Of a stretch of DNA of 64,000 nucleotides, positions 1 to 9,726 are shown piece by piece (position 1 is the stretch's first letter; every line of letters starts with the position of its first letter). The position numbers and the translations under genes were made by a program. The notes beneath the pieces were generated by a model. It worked only from the letters and a program-made list of their open reading frames with translations. It was not told the origin of the DNA and searched no databases. The stretch is from Branchipolynoe longqiensis. Lineage: Eukaryota > Annelida > Polychaeta > Phyllodocida > Polynoidae. The DNA lies in assembly GCA_030323885.1 (NCBI GenBank), contig CM059189.1, forward strand, positions 44,895,015 through 44,959,014. Reading direction: 5' to 3'.

Positions 1-2
1 TA

Positions 3-488
3 ACTGTTAATCACATTCCAGGCACACAAAATTGTCTAGCTGACAAGATGAGTCGCCAGTTCCATGATCACTTAGAGTGGTCACTTAATCCATCCATTTT
101 CAAACACATTTGTCACACATGGGGTTCACCTCAGATCGATTTGTTCGCTTCGCGTAATAACTTTAAAATTCCAAAATATGTTTCGTGGCACCCGGAACCC
201 AATGCTTGGCACATTGATGCCTTCTCCCTAAAGTGGCGACATCATTTCTTTTACATTTTCCCCCCCTTTACTATCATTAGCAAAGTCGCCAGAAAGATTC
301 AAATGGAGGGGACACACGCCATACTCATCGTCCCCGAGTGGCACACGCAACCGTGGCTACCGACGTTACTAGCCACAGCCAAAAGCAGCCTTCGCTTCCC
401 AAGATTCCGAGGAAACCTCAAACATCAGGGACCACTAGAACGCCACGGAAACGTGTCGACAACTCCGTTAGTGGCATTCCTTTTTTAA
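3..488 (+). CDS. DIRS-like RT/RNase H, C-terminal end (partial)
   Basis: The frame is open from the window edge, so the 5' part lies outside. The visible part begins in the last RNase H motif (LADKMSR, the Asp that closes the D-E-D-D set). It continues into the long tail typical of DIRS-type pol proteins, with motif-like blocks GSPQIDLFASRNN, SWHPEPNAWHIDAFSLKW, FPPF and IVPEWHTQPW. The product would be a cytoplasmic reverse transcriptase/RNase H copying the element RNA. The last 150 bases overlap the YR gene in another frame, a usual DIRS arrangement. The frame is unbroken as far as visible. Family assignment is from motif recall; RT motifs themselves are outside the window. Confidence 0.85.
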   Translation, partial: TVNHIPGTQNCLADKMSRQFHDHLEWSLNPSIFKHICHTWGSPQIDLFASRNNFKIPKYVSWHPEPNAWHIDAFSLKWRHHFFYIFPPFTIISKVARKIQMEGTHAILIVPEWHTQPWLPTLLATAKSSLRFPRFRGNLKHQGPLERHGNVSTTPLVAFLF

Positions 489-1447
489 ATAAATATTTAG
501 AACAGTTTGGCTTAGACAAAATTACACAACAGCGTTTGGTTGATGATGCGTGGAGAAAAGGAACGGTGAAAATGTATACTACGTATTTAAAGAAATGGGG
601 TATTTATTGCCTGCTTAAGAAAGTCAAGCCAATGACTCCCACAGTATCCCAGGTAGGACTCTTCCTACGTTACCTAGAGGACGAAGGCCTAGGATATGGC
701 GCTATTAACGCTGCCAGATGTGCTCTGTCGATAATCCTACCGCGGGTTAATGGACAAACAATGGGTAAACACCATGTTATTTGTTGGATCATACGATCAA
801 TTTATCAGAGGAATCCGCCTAAACCCAAATATAATAGGTTTTGGGATGTTTCTCTAGTGTTCAACCTCTTCAAGAAATGGCCAGAAAATAAGTTTCTGGA
901 CGTTAAACTTTTAGGTTTCAAAGTCGCAGTTTTGCTTCTCCTGGTCACTGGACACAGAGGCCAAACTATAGTTGCCCTGTCGCTGAATGGTCTAGAAATT
1001 GACAGTAAAGAGGCCACGTTTGATTTATCAACTTTATTAAAATCAAACCGATTAGGTGACCCCCTTTCTACGATAGGGGTGTCCAGTTTCACTCAGGATC
1101 GCAAGTTATGTGTCGTATCTGCGATACGAAATTATATATCCAAGACAAGATTAATAAGAAACTCAAGACAGCTATTGGTCAGCTTTATTAAGCCACACAA
1201 GGCCATTTCCAGGGATACCCTCGCCCGATGGACAATGAATGTGTTAAAACTGTCGGGAGTAAATACAGACAGGTACTCATCGCACTCTACACGTGGTGCA
1301 ATGGTTTCCAAGGCAAGATTGCTAGGCATCTCCGTTAAACGGATCCTAGCTCACGCGGGATGGAAAACCGCTACTTCGTTTGCTAGACATTACCACAAAC
1401 GACTAGAGAAGCCTCAGCCGATAGCGCACAGGCTACTCACCAACTGA
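338..1447 (+). CDS. DIRS-like tyrosine recombinase (YR)
   Basis: A 369-residue reading frame without lesions. The catalytic set of the lambda-integrase/Cre superfamily can be read in order: Arg207 in TGHRGQT, His316 and Arg319 in SSHSTRG, His339/Trp342 in LAHAGW, and nucleophile Tyr352 in ARHYHKRL. A core-binding segment at about 65-135 (GTVKMYTTYLKKWGIY) precedes the catalytic domain. In DIRS elements this enzyme inserts a circular DNA intermediate without target duplication. The ATG at 338 lies inside the RT/RNase H frame, so the true start could be later. The inverted-repeat end of the element follows 190 bases downstream. All catalytic residues being present suggests a fairly recent copy. 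Confidence 0.9.
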   Translation: MAHATVATDVTSHSQKQPSLPKIPRKPQTSGTTRTPRKRVDNSVSGIPFLNKYLEQFGLDKITQQRLVDDAWRKGTVKMYTTYLKKWGIYCLLKKVKPMTPTVSQVGLFLRYLEDEGLGYGAINAARCALSIILPRVNGQTMGKHHVICWIIRSIYQRNPPKPKYNRFWDVSLVFNLFKKWPENKFLDVKLLGFKVAVLLLLVTGHRGQTIVALSLNGLEIDSKEATFDLSTLLKSNRLGDPLSTIGVSSFTQDRKLCVVSAIRNYISKTRLIRNSRQLLVSFIKPHKAISRDTLARWTMNVLKLSGVNTDRYSSHSTRGAMVSKARLLGISVKRILAHAGWKTATSFARHYHKRLEKPQPIAHRLLTN

Positions 1448-1557
1448 AAGAGAGAGGTAAGAAAAACATTGGTTTTTCCTCTTTTTGCCATACAAATCGC
1501 TTTTCCATTGTTGCATACATAAGACATAATCACTAAAGAATAATAACAAAACAAGAA

Positions 1558-1948
1558 TATCAGGATAAAAATTATTTTACGTAAAGGTCTCCCTAGCCTA
1601 CGGCTAGCCAGAGGCGGCATACCGAGGTAAAATAGATTAGTTAGACGAATCTTACCTGGGTATAGATGATGGATAACTATTGTTTTACCGAGGTAGAAGC
1701 CTCGGTTAGACGTGGGCGAGGGCCCACCCACCACGCCCTGCCACGTCTAGTCAATCACTCAATTTAGCATGAGGTCACTTGACCTTAGGTTGTTTTTTAG
1801 AATCATTTTTATCCTGAATTAGTAGGTAAAGATTGCTGGACCCGGATGTGCTTCCTTCTCCCTCGCCCACGTCTAACCGAGGCTTCTACCTCGGTAAAAC
1901 AATAGTTATCCATCATCTATACCCAGGTAAGATTCGTCTAACTAATCT
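1558..1948. repeat. DIRS 3' end with 88-bp inverted repeat
   Basis: Positions 1634-1721 are an exact reverse complement of 1861-1948, separated by about 140 bases. Each arm also contains a small hairpin (ACCGAGG / CCTCGGT around a 6-base loop, near 1686-1705). A shorter outer pair, ATCAGGATAAAAAT near 1557 and ATTTTTATCCTGA near 1803, lies on either side of the first arm. DIRS elements carry inverted terminal repeats and an internal complementary region next to the YR gene, and the position directly after the YR frame fits that. The sequence then runs into an AT microsatellite at 1949-1958. Confidence 0.8.
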
Positions 1949-2077
1949 ATATATATACAGAGGCTATTGTAGCATGTGTCGTGAGGAAGGTGTGTCATTT
2001 TATGATGAGGTAATCATGAGGTCATCGTGAGGTTATCGTGAGGTCATGCTTCCACTTGTGTCACGACGCTGTGTTGT

Positions 2078-2322
2078 TCTCTGTGGCGGATTGGTTAGAG
2101 TGTGTGACTTTTTTCTAGGTCAAACTCCTAATCTGAAGGTTGGTGGTTCGATTCCCCATGCGCGCCACCTCTGCCAATTTGGAGTTCCACCGCTGTGTAT
2201 AACCTACAGCATCATCAAAGGCCAGTTGCTCTCATACCATGTCTATGTGGTGGGGGAGGTTCAACATTCCTTGGGTCGGTAAAAGTGTAGGGTCGGGCTT
2301 TCTATCGACAAACTGTTTAATG
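2078..2322 (+). mobile_element. SINE-A (tRNA-derived), 3'-truncated
   Basis: An A-box-like GGTTAGAGTGTGTGAC and a B box GGTTCGATTCC at tRNA-like spacing give a pol III promoter. The body runs to TCTATCGACAAACTGTTTAA. The full-length copy at 50755-51066 continues for another 60 bases into an A-rich tail ending TCTTCAAGAAAAA; here the unit switches to other sequence instead. Confidence 0.75.
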
Positions 2323-2372
2323 CACTTCTCCAGCTCATGCCTTTATGAGCCTCCTCTGATCCAGTTTATATA

Positions 2373-2434
2373 CACCCACCCACCCACCCTCCCACACCCA
2401 CCCACCTACCCACCAAACCACCCACCCACTCACC
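2373..2434 (+). repeat. CCCACC microsatellite
   Basis: A short run of CCCACC/CCCAC units, present in both copies of the 1.06-kb unit (also 24560-24620). Confidence 0.85.
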
Positions 2435-2700
2435 GGGGCGGGGTGGGAGTCGGGGTCGGGTCGGGCGGTTTCATGAAGGCGGTGTCGTGGAGGTCGGTGG
2501 CTGGGCTGTCTGGGGAGGGTCCCTCGTGGGGCTGGGCTGTGTCGTCCGAGGTGTGAGGTGCGAGGTGATGATCCTCGGCTTCGTCTGGGCGGCGTTTCGA
2601 TCGGTGTTCGGGCTGTCGGTGGAGGTCGCTGGCTGTCGGCAGTGGTTGGGGTGAGGCGCCGGGAAAGGCCCCCCGGGCCGGCCGGGGGGAGGCCGGCGGA

Positions 2701-3036
2701 TCAAAAATCCGCCGAGGCGGCCGGGGTCTGGCGCTCACGGGCTTGCTTGGTGCGGCACCCGGCCTCGCTGTGCATCGTTAATATGCGCCGTACATTGGCG
2801 CAATATGCACAGACGTGCCGGCGCCTGTCTCCCACCTCGCCGTGAGCCTCCCCGACGGGAGCGCGATCGCACGAGGTGGGGTCACGGTTCCAAGCGGAGC
2901 AGGGGGCCCCGTGAGCGTGCCTATCGTAGGCGGTGCGGGCGTCGACTTGGTGCCGGGGGAGGTGGGCGCCTCGGGCCCCATCTTGTGCCGGGCTGGGGGG
3001 CATGTCGAGGCGGTTGACGGTCAGCATGCTGTCGAC
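2701..3036 (-). pseudogene. DIRS-like gag, C-terminal fragment
   Basis: This is the same reading frame as the end of the gag at 24888-25995, entering from the N gap. It contains the Cys/His cluster (CSAWN...SCDRAP, then HVCAYC and a later H and C) expected of a nucleic-acid-binding Gag C-terminus. The first two thirds are missing because of the gap. No RT gene follows downstream on the minus strand; the SINE-A head does. Confidence 0.55.
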
Positions 3037-3536
3037 NNNNNNNNNNNNNNNNNNNNNNNNNNNNNNNNNNNNNNNNNNNNNNNNNNNNNNNNNNNNNNNN
3101 NNNNNNNNNNNNNNNNNNNNNNNNNNNNNNNNNNNNNNNNNNNNNNNNNNNNNNNNNNNNNNNNNNNNNNNNNNNNNNNNNNNNNNNNNNNNNNNNNNNN
3201 NNNNNNNNNNNNNNNNNNNNNNNNNNNNNNNNNNNNNNNNNNNNNNNNNNNNNNNNNNNNNNNNNNNNNNNNNNNNNNNNNNNNNNNNNNNNNNNNNNNN
3301 NNNNNNNNNNNNNNNNNNNNNNNNNNNNNNNNNNNNNNNNNNNNNNNNNNNNNNNNNNNNNNNNNNNNNNNNNNNNNNNNNNNNNNNNNNNNNNNNNNNN
3401 NNNNNNNNNNNNNNNNNNNNNNNNNNNNNNNNNNNNNNNNNNNNNNNNNNNNNNNNNNNNNNNNNNNNNNNNNNNNNNNNNNNNNNNNNNNNNNNNNNNN
3501 NNNNNNNNNNNNNNNNNNNNNNNNNNNNNNNNNNNN
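3037..3536. other. Assembly gap, exactly 500 N
   Basis: Exactly 500 undetermined bases, the same length as the gap at 18543-19042. The equal length suggests a placeholder of unknown true size. Reading frames that cross it are not real evidence of coding. Confidence 0.98.
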
Positions 3537-4238
3537 TGGGGACGTCTGCCGGTCGTCGGCGGTGGTGGGTTGGGAGGAGGGGTGAAGGTGCACTTGGGTT
3601 GTAGGTGCTTTGGTGACTGCAGTTTCCACGGAGCGTCGGGGAGGGAGTCCGGGGACCGTGGAAGCTGGTGTCGGTGCGGCGTTAGCTGCTGTCGGGGCGT
3701 TAGCTGCTGAAAGTCGCGTAGCGGTGCTAGGTGTCGGTACAGCCGGGCAGGGGTCCGGGTACCGAGGTAGCTTGGGTCGGTGCGGCGTTAGCTGCTGGGG
3801 TGTCGCGTGGAGGTGTTCACACTTCGAGAGCGAGAGTGGAATGCGCGCTTTGACTGCGTTGCCCTGCTGTTCCATGTAGGCGCCGGTGCCGGTGGGCGTG
3901 CTGTTGCTGGGGGGCGTTGCTGTCTCACTTCACGGCGGCCAATGGTGTGTACTTCAGCTTCAGCGTGTCTGTTCGCTTTACCACATCATGTGACCCTCAC
4001 CGCGCTCAGTCCCAGTATCTATATATACATACACTATAGGTGGGTGGGCCCCTGATCCTTGGCTTCATATTCGTGACATTCGTAAGAATGTAAGTAACAC
4101 TTCAACTTACAGGTAAGTCTAGTATAACTGTAATATGCTTACGTCATCTTCGAAAACTAGAAGCCTAGGCCCTGGGGAGAGACTTCGTAGTTAGTTAGTT
4201 AATATTGTTACGAAGCCTCTACACCCTCAATTATTCCT
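3537..4238. other. GC-rich then AT-rich spacer, no gene seen
   Basis: 3537-3920 is G-rich on the plus strand, with repeated words such as GGTGTCGGTGCGGCGTTAGC. It does not match the corresponding part of the second gag unit. 3960-4240 holds a small AT run and a short inverted repeat (CTTCGTA near 4164, TACGAAG near 4210). I see no convincing coding sequence. Confidence 0.5.
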
Positions 4239-5671
4239 CTAATTTAGTCTTTTTATCTCCAATTTTAAGTCGGTGTTTACTTTTATCAAATAATCATGTG
4301 GTTCTGGTGGTAGTAAATGTGTTACAGCGTGTACTAGGTTAAGTGCTTCTAGTTGCGTTATTGCTAGGTCTTTTTGTAAAAAATTTGAATCGTAGATAGA
4401 CTTGTAGAATGCTACTTTGGAGAACGCTCCTCCCGCCTTTAAGGTGGAGTCGCATTCTATCACCCATTCGGTTTGTGGTGCTTGTGGTAATAATTGCTTA
4501 CCGTTAAATGCGGATGCGAAACATTGAAACCATTCGAGGTCACTCAGCATATCCTTATCGAACGTGTATTGACCTGTATGGGGGGCTTTCCGTAATGCTT
4601 CAAGTACTCTATTGGAGAATCTAACTGCAGGTTTTATACACTTAGATAAATGTTGCAGCTTGCCTGCTAGGCTTTGTAGTTGCTTCTTAGAGCAGGTACG
4701 TTTATTTTTTCAAAGTTGACATTCCTCTAATACATCGTGTAATTTATCTTGGGGTAGGGTAACTGTCATTGCGACCGAGTCGATTAGGAAGCCTAACCAG
4801 GTGATGGAGGTAGACGGGGGGGGTACACTTTTCGAGAGCTAGAGTTAGGCCAAGTTGTGAAGTTAGGTTTATAAATTCAGCGTAAGCAGCGTTGGCTTTT
4901 GATTCAGTATCCTCGATACCTATAAAATCATCTAGGTAGCATAAAGAAAAGATAGATTGATTACGTAATAACCAAACGACTGCCCTGGTTGTACGTGCAC
5001 ATGCTAGTGCGGAGGTTCTGCACCCAAAGGGAGGTGCCAGGTCTATATAAATATTGCCGTTGATTGATATACCCAAGAGGGGAAGGGAGAGTGGGCAGAC
5101 TCTCAGCTGGCGATAGGCGCGTGCAAGGTCACCGCCCCACATCCAGGCACCCCTACCTAGGATTGTAAGTCTATCGGTAAGGGTTGATACCGAGGGAAGG
5201 AAGAAATTAAACGGCTTGCCTAGATAATAGCCCTTAACTATACCCGCGTTTACACTTTTTCCTTTAGGAAAACTCAGGTCAATGATTATTCTTTTTTGGA
5301 GTGAGTTCTTTTTTGGCCGTGTCATCATTGGGCTAATTTGGCACCAGGGTTCAAATGGGGGGGGTCTGGAATGGGCCTAGTAGCGCACCTAGGGATATTT
5401 CTTTGTCTAGAAATGCGTAGATGTGTGTGATGTCGTCACTTGATTTTGAGTGATTCTTATACGTGGGGATGGGTACCTTCTTGGAGGAGTAATCAATAGG
5501 CCAGCCAAATTCTAGATGATCTACTAGTAAAACATCTGGGTAATTAAGGAGAACTGCACGCCATTTTGGAATATTTAGACCAGAGGGAAGCGATATTTTC
5601 GCTCCCATATAGTTAGGGAGACCAGTTGATCGAACCTGATTGTAAATCTGGCCATAGGAGGCAGTGTGTGG
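4239..5671 (-). pseudogene. DIRS-like RT/RNase H, decayed
   Basis: Read right to left, the pieces give a DIRS-type pol. The N-terminal block has LPSGLNIPKWRAVLLNYPDV, LEFGWPIDY and GALLGPF (5351-5671). The RT core (4744-5340) has MMTRPKKNS, RIIIDLSFPKG, DLARAYRQLRVCPL, PFGCRTSALAC and the catalytic CYLDDFIG. An RNase H start (4239-4550) carries Asp in IECDSTLKAGGAF and Glu in ITQLEALN. The frame shifts at two eight-base G runs (5357-5364 and 4816-4823), and an in-frame TGA lies near 4715. RNase H breaks off at NTDLKLEIKRLN, so the last catalytic Asp region and the YR are missing. The copy is non-functional as assembled. Confidence 0.85.
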
Positions 5672-5674
5672 GAC

Positions 5675-6542
5675 TCATGCTATTTCTGCGGTATGGGGCC
5701 AGAAGGTGCATAGTGAGTCCTTAAACTCCAGTGGTGTGGGGGGGGGGACAAATGTTTGAGATTGAGTTTTGGGTAGAGCGGATAATACAACTTGAATGGG
5801 GGCGTCGAACCAGTTAGTTGTTAGCGATGGAAAAGACAGTTGATTATTTGCATTTAACGGAGGATTGAACACAGTTACAGGTTTGAGAGTCATATTTACA
5901 GATTGAGATTGAGTATTATTAGTTTTGACTTTCTCAGGTTCTGAGACGACCTGCGGTTTAGGGCTGATAGATTTATCTTGTTTCAGTTCGACCAAGTTAC
6001 AGTTATCAATGTATTGCGGGTCATCAAGATTAGGGCTCAAGGGTTGCTTAGTTACCGCCCCGCGTTATGAAATTATGTGGGTAGAACTTCGTACCTGGGG
6101 GCTTGTGTAAGGCATGGGTCGAGTTGATCAGGTAGTCGGCTGTGATGGGAGCCTGAGGCTGCAGCTGCTGGTAGAGAGGGGCGGCGGCGGGGACTGCCGC
6201 CGGTGTCGGAGTAGCCGCCTGCGGGGCGGCCGGCGGCGGGGCGTCAGCCGTCGGGCGGTTGGATGAGGCGAGACGGGAGACACCAGGAGGCACCTTCTCG
6301 GGGGCACGATGTCTAAGAGTTGGAGAGAACCAGGAAAACCCGGATCGAGGGGTCGAGGCGTGATCCGGAGGCGAGTAGGGGCCCGGAACTGGAGCGTGCC
6401 CAGTCGGCTTACCGGCGCGTTGTTCTAATGCCGCCAGTCTGGCCTCCAAGCCCGATAGACTGCCGGTGACTGAGGGTGGGGCGATGCCCGGAGTGTCTAG
6501 TACGGAAACACCGACTCTTCTGAGGATGAAGGGGGCCGTCAC
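5675..6542 (-). pseudogene. DIRS-like gag, decayed
   Basis: This region lies upstream of the RT in minus-strand order. It has two open pieces, 6048-6542 and 5675-6040, joined by a frame change near a GGGG run at about 6058. The first piece has a short heptad-like stretch (SGLEARLAALEQRAG), then a Pro/Ala-rich linker. The second is Gln/Asn/Ser-rich and ends at a TGA (5672-5674). The same frame then stays open into the RT N-terminal block, so the TGA either separates gag from pol or is a later lesion. No zinc knuckle is visible. The heptad start resembles that of the gag at 24888-25995. Confidence 0.6.
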
Positions 6543-6747
6543 GATGAGAACTGCTTACGAGGCCTTAAACCTCTCCGAGATAGTCCAGACGAACCTGGGG
6601 GACGCCCACGTCGTTTCCTAGTTGGGGGTGGCATGATAGTCGAGTACGTTGAAATTAGATGTTGCCTGCTCGGGAGTCGGAGGGCGAGTGATGAATGCGC
6701 GGCTTGACCCAGGATCCACCTGGCGTCTCGTTGGCGAATTACAGATG

Positions 6748-6975
6748 TTAGCGGGCCAACATCCCCTTTACAGCGCCGTAGACTATGCCTGTTTCAAAAT
6801 AATATTGTAGGAAATCTAGCACATCTGAAATTGTAGGGTTTAGAATTGGTACATCCTTTTCATATGCCCACAAAGACCACATGTTTAAGTGAGTAACATA
6901 TGCTTTCTTTGTGGATTTTAACAAAGTGAACTTAAAGTAATCTAAGACTTCCTTTTTTAGATTAAAACACCTCAA
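6748..6975 (-). pseudogene. YR N-terminal fragment, upstream of gag
   Basis: About 75 residues (LDYFKFTLLKSTKKAYVTHL, then DVLDFLQYYFETGIVYGAVK) match the core-binding start of a DIRS YR. No catalytic half is present. The fragment lies 5' of gag in minus-strand order, whereas the canonical order is gag-RT-RH-YR. It could be the end of a second, adjacent element, or a circularly permuted copy. Confidence 0.55.
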
Positions 6976-7287
6976 TGAATGGGCAAGAAAAGGAATCCTG
7001 TCAATCTTGTAGCCCTTATTGACACTTTTTCTGAACCCTCGTTGTACTGCCCCTGCCCAACGGGGTTGTACTGACTCTTCGCATACGACTGGCTCGCTGA
7101 AGCCAACCTTCTCAACAGGGTGTAAAAATATACGGATTTTCGGTTAGGAATTATATATTGGCAGAGAGCATTATTAGTCTTGGGCGACGGAGTGGGGACG
7201 ATGTTATATAAACAAAAAGTAATAATATCCCACTCCCATTATGACATGATATAAGCTGTGTGAAATATATGTTCATATAACTTATTC

Positions 7288-7367
7288 AGCGGGAAAATAA
7301 CTTGTTTGGCGGGAAAATAACGCGTTTGGCGTCCAAATAACGTATTTGGCGGGGAAATAGCCTGTTT
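7288..7367. repeat. Four 20-bp repeats with E2F-like words
   Basis: Four consecutive 20-bp units of the form GGCGGGAAAATAACnnGTTT. Two or three read TTTGGCGGGAAA, which matches the known E2F/DP binding consensus; the third unit is altered (GGCGTCCAAAT). They lie 310 bases upstream of the YR fragment in minus-strand order. Regulatory function is inference only. Confidence 0.6.
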
Positions 7368-7384
7368 GAATCCACAAAGGGATG

Positions 7385-7690
7385 ACGCGAAGCAGTTGCG
7401 TAACCCAGCCCTTCTAACGACATCCGGCAATTAAACCAACCACTGCGTAGTGGCCGACAGGATGTGTGTGGGTAGGGGTCGGTCTTTGTCTGTGTGTGGT
7501 TGTGTGTGAGCGGTTACGCGACCCACCCTTTGTGTGTGAGCGGTTACGCAACCCATCCTTTGTATTCAGCCAGCAGTGATACTGGTGTCGGTCTGAGTGT
7601 GTGTGTGTGGGGGAGCCGGGGGGCTACAAGCAACAGTTACGCAACCCACCCTTTGTGACTGTACCCAGCAATTACACCAACCACCATTGT
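7385..7690. repeat. Dispersed GTTACGCAACCCACCCTTTG repeats
   Basis: The word GCGGTTACGCAACCCACCCT or a close variant occurs near 7395, 7512, 7545 and 7632. The copies are separated by TG-rich spacers and CAGCAATTACACCAACCAC-like words. No gene is seen. Confidence 0.6.
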
Positions 7691-7727
7691 GGGGAGGCCG
7701 ATATAGAAAACTGTGTGTGCGTAGAGG

Positions 7728-8597
7728 TGAGGTTGTACATCGGTACGTCAATATATATTCCTTTTTGAAATATATCGACAGTTAGGAGGTTGTACATTGG
7801 TACGTCGGTATATATTTGTTGAATATATATTGATAGTCTAGGTTGGAGCTGGACATGGATATACGTCGATATATATATAGTTTTGTTTTAATATATCGAC
7901 AGTGAAGACTGAAAGGAGTTGGACATGATATACGTCGATGTATATATAATAATATATATATATGTATATATATATATTTTTTTTATATCGACAGTTAGGG
8001 AAGTTGTACATCGGTACGTCGATAGATGTTTGATGTGGGATATATCGACAGGTAGAAGAAAGTTGTATGCCGATACGTTGATATATATATTGTTTTGATA
8101 TATATTGAAGTTAGCGGGACAGTTGGACATTGATGTAGGTCGATATATATTTATTTTGTGAAATGTATCGACACTAAGGGAGTTGGACATTGATATACAT
8201 CGACATATATTTATTTTGTTGATGTATGTCGACAGATAGGTGGGAGTTGTGTGCGCCGGTGCGTCGATATATATATATATATATGTTTGGATATATATTG
8301 AGAGTTTAGGTGGGAGTTGTACGGCGGTACATCAATTTATATTTGTTTGAAATATATCAACAGACTTGTGTGCCGGTACGTCGATTTATATTTATTTGAA
8401 ATATATCGACAGAGTTGTGTGCCGGTACGTCGATTTATGTGGTGATATATATTGCAGATTTAGGTTGGAGTCGGAAGACGGTACGTCGATGTATATGGTG
8501 TTGCATGTTGGTAGTGTATGTCGATATATAGGTGGAAGTTCAGTGAATATATGCACAAGCAATTGGAGTTGTTCAGGGGTACGTTGGTACATCGATA
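7728..8597. repeat. Tandem array of hairpin-forming units
   Basis: About 14 imperfect units of 48-75 bp. Each has GGTACGTCGATATAT, a T/G-rich loop and AATATATCGACAG, so each can fold on itself, then a spacer like TTAGGTGGGAGTTGT. The array is interrupted at 8597 by a transposon and its last half-unit resumes at 9575-9606. Identity between units is moderate, so the array is not recent. Confidence 0.85.
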
Positions 8598-9574
8598 TGG
8601 GTCGTTCTCAGAAGTTGTGTACCAATAGTGTGACATCAGTACCAGAAAATCAAAATGCTGCCAAAGTCATATAAGCAAGTTTCCTCAATGTGTATGTCCT
8701 TTTGCATCTGAATAATTGAAAATAAACATATTCTGGCATTTTTAAGTAGGTCAAATGATGCTCACACCCAATAAATAGCAGTATAGCATGGAAACCAATC
8801 TGACTCCAAAATCAAATATTTTCCACACAAAACTTGACATTTTTAGGACATTTCACATGCCACTTGCTTTATAAACAGTAGTAATAATAATTTGAAACCT
8901 CATTGCTATGGTTTTGTCTTATTTGTGAATATTAAAGAGAAAAGCAAGAAAATATTAGCAGAGTAACGGATTAGCAGAGTAACAAAGTGGAAACAAACAA
9001 TTTTACACAAATGTTCGGCTCAAATTTCAATGTTTAGGGGCAATTTCAGGATTTATCTTTTACTATACCATAACTGGGTCCATGCATAGTGTCAAATGGT
9101 GAAAATAATTCCTGTACTGTATCTGTACTCAGTGTTTGATACAGAGTTTCATAGTATTTGCAAGTGGAAACGAAATGTTACGATGTTAATGACTCCAGAA
9201 AATGTTAACTATTTCATCATTTAAAATTTTTTTTTAGAAATAAATGTCTTCAACTTAATGAAGACATTGTATATGACCATTTGAAGTGAAATGAGCTGTT
9301 GTTCAGAGGTTTTCATTAAGTTTGTGACACTTTATTTTCAATGCTGTTGACAATGTCACAAATTAGTGATGTAATTTTCTATGTATTTAGCTACATCCAT
9401 CCCAATAAGATACATAATACACAATATTAACATTTACTTTTGATCTAAACTATCTCCCACATTATTTGGCTAACTGATGAAATCTAAATATTGACACTCC
9501 AATAAAGGGTTTCTTTGAAATATGCATTTCTAGTAGACTACCTCAAGTGGTACACAGTTTCTGAGAACGACCCA
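8598..9574. mobile_element. 977-bp TIR element with TA duplication
   Basis: The ends are inverted: TGGGTCGTTCTCAGAAGTTG at the left, and the reverse complement of TGGGTCGTTCTCAGAAACTG at the right, with similarity for about 30 bases. TA flanks both sides, and the split array unit rejoins neatly when the element is removed. TA targets are typical of Tc1/mariner-type transposons. The AT-rich interior shows no substantial reading frame, so the copy is non-autonomous. Confidence 0.8.
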
Positions 9575-9726
9575 TATATATTGTATTGTTGAATATATAT
9601 TGATACCTTACTTTAGTTCAAAAGGAACTTTAAGTTAATCAAAGTCATAAACTGGATAGATTCAGATCTATCAGGGCCAGCACCCTAGCTTCCGGGGCCA
9701 GTGACTTAGATAGAAGGAGGGGCATT

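Larger units (their letters stand above)
1973..3036. repeat. 1.06-kb repeated unit, copy 1 (cut by gap)
   Basis: Nearly identical to 24159-25223 over its whole length, with only scattered differences, for example near 2080 and 2630. The unit starts with GCATGTGTCGTGAGGAAGG and holds a SINE-A head, a CCCACC microsatellite, a GC-rich block and the minus-strand 3' end of a gag-like gene. The N gap truncates it. Copy 2 continues for a further 770 bases of gag. Confidence 0.9.

Noticed and set aside
2815..3875. Frames running through the first N gap
   Set aside because: Undetermined bases were read as open codons; only the flanking pieces have meaning.
4080..4125. Possible splice junction (ACTTACAGGTAAGT)
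   Set aside because: It matches both splice-site consensuses, but no exon with coding signal lies on either side.
7280..9606. CRISPR-like array from the regular 50-75-bp hairpin units
   Set aside because: The units are diverged, spacers are not unique sequences of fixed length, no cas genes exist and the context is animal.
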